This document shows positions 33,244 to 33,400 of a DNA stretch of 33,400 nt, piece by piece (position 1 is the stretch's first letter; each line of letters begins with the position of its first letter). The notes below the pieces were generated by a model. It searched no databases and was not told where the DNA came from. It worked only from the letters and a program-made list of their open reading frames with translations. The DNA is from Planctomycetota bacterium (GTDB lineage Bacteria > Planctomycetota > UBA11346). Made by a program: the position numbers and the translations under genes. Location of the stretch: assembly GCA_003136555.1 (NCBI GenBank), contig PLEW01000023.1, positions 1 to 33,400 on the forward strand, given 5' to 3'.

Positions 33244-33400
33244 ATGGAACAATCAGCACCAGCACCATCACCCGCGCTGATCGCCTCCTTCGCCGAACTG
33301 GGCAAGGACGACCAGGCGATCGCCGGCGGCAAGGGCGCGAATCTCGCCGAGATGTCTCGGGCCGGCCTGCCCGTGCCCCCCGGCTTCGTGGTCACCGCCG
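33244..33400 (+). CDS. PEP synthase / PEP-utilising enzyme, N-terminal fragment cut by the window end
   Basis: Only 52 residues are in the window. The ATG at 33244 has GGAGG five bases upstream. After a short Ser/Pro/Ala stretch the sequence reads FAELGKDDQAIAGGKGANL, then AEMSRAGLPVPPGFVVTA. GGKGANLxEM and GLPVPPGFVVT are the start of the ATP-grasp PEP/pyruvate-binding domain shared by PEP synthase, pyruvate phosphate dikinase and rifampicin phosphotransferase. The FxELGKDD opening favours PEP synthase or the rifampicin-type enzyme over dikinase, but the downstream domains needed to decide are outside. If PEP synthase, it would make PEP from pyruvate for gluconeogenesis, which suits pyruvate production by PrpB upstream in the window. 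Confidence 0.85.
   Translation, partial: MEQSAPAPSPALIASFAELGKDDQAIAGGKGANLAEMSRAGLPVPPGFVVTA

Overview
The window is GC-rich chromosomal DNA (roughly two thirds G+C by eye) from a Gram-negative heterotroph. Secreted clan-A glycoside-hydrolase-like proteins, a DUF4832 protein, a polysaccharide deacetylase and oversized pseudopilins together suggest the PVC group (Planctomycetota, Verrucomicrobiota or Lentisphaerota). That placement is an inference with low confidence. The prpBCD proteins look very proteobacterial, so either the cluster was transferred or the host is not PVC. No rRNA, tRNA, CRISPR array, insertion sequence or phage gene was seen.

Layout. 1-656: 3' end of a SAM methyltransferase. 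1073-4268: a large secreted glycoside-hydrolase-like protein (minus) divergent from a small secreted protein of unknown function (plus). 4344-6398: hybrid PAS-PAS histidine kinase with a C-terminal receiver. 6801-7922: histidine-rich cation-diffusion-facilitator transporter. 8085-8647: a membrane metal-dependent hydrolase broken by a frameshift. 8664-15548: a six-gene catabolic operon on the minus strand, in transcription order prpB, prpC, prpD, thiolase, 3-hydroxyacyl-CoA dehydrogenase, acyl-CoA dehydrogenase. 16153-20368: three overlapping pseudopilin genes (minus) that correspond in order and N-terminal features to the GspI-GspJ-GspK (PilV-PilW-PilX) tip trio. 20369-21304: a long regulatory region with two perfect inverted repeats. 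21305-24484: a 1059-residue multidomain glycoside-hydrolase-like protein, convergent with a secreted polysaccharide deacetylase (24504-25505). 25595-28232: a flavin/PNPOx-like protein, a degenerate stand-alone receiver and an Old Yellow Enzyme. 28254-32987: four minus-strand genes (DUF4003-like, DUF817 membrane protein, DUF4832 secreted protein, MtfA-like zinc peptidase). 33244-end: start of a PEP-synthase-type enzyme with a TTGACT promoter overlapped by an inverted repeat.

How the genes fit together. The catabolic operon would oxidise short or branched acyl-CoAs, for example from isoleucine or odd-chain fatty acids. It would cleave them to acetyl-CoA plus propionyl-CoA and pass propionyl-CoA through the methylcitrate cycle to pyruvate and succinate. 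An enoyl-CoA hydratase is missing locally. PEP synthase could then return pyruvate to gluconeogenesis. The secreted hydrolases and the deacetylase point to polysaccharide degradation. The best candidate for a little-described system is the compact three-gene pseudopilin cassette with a 671-residue GspI/PilV-like subunit and no assembly machinery next to it.
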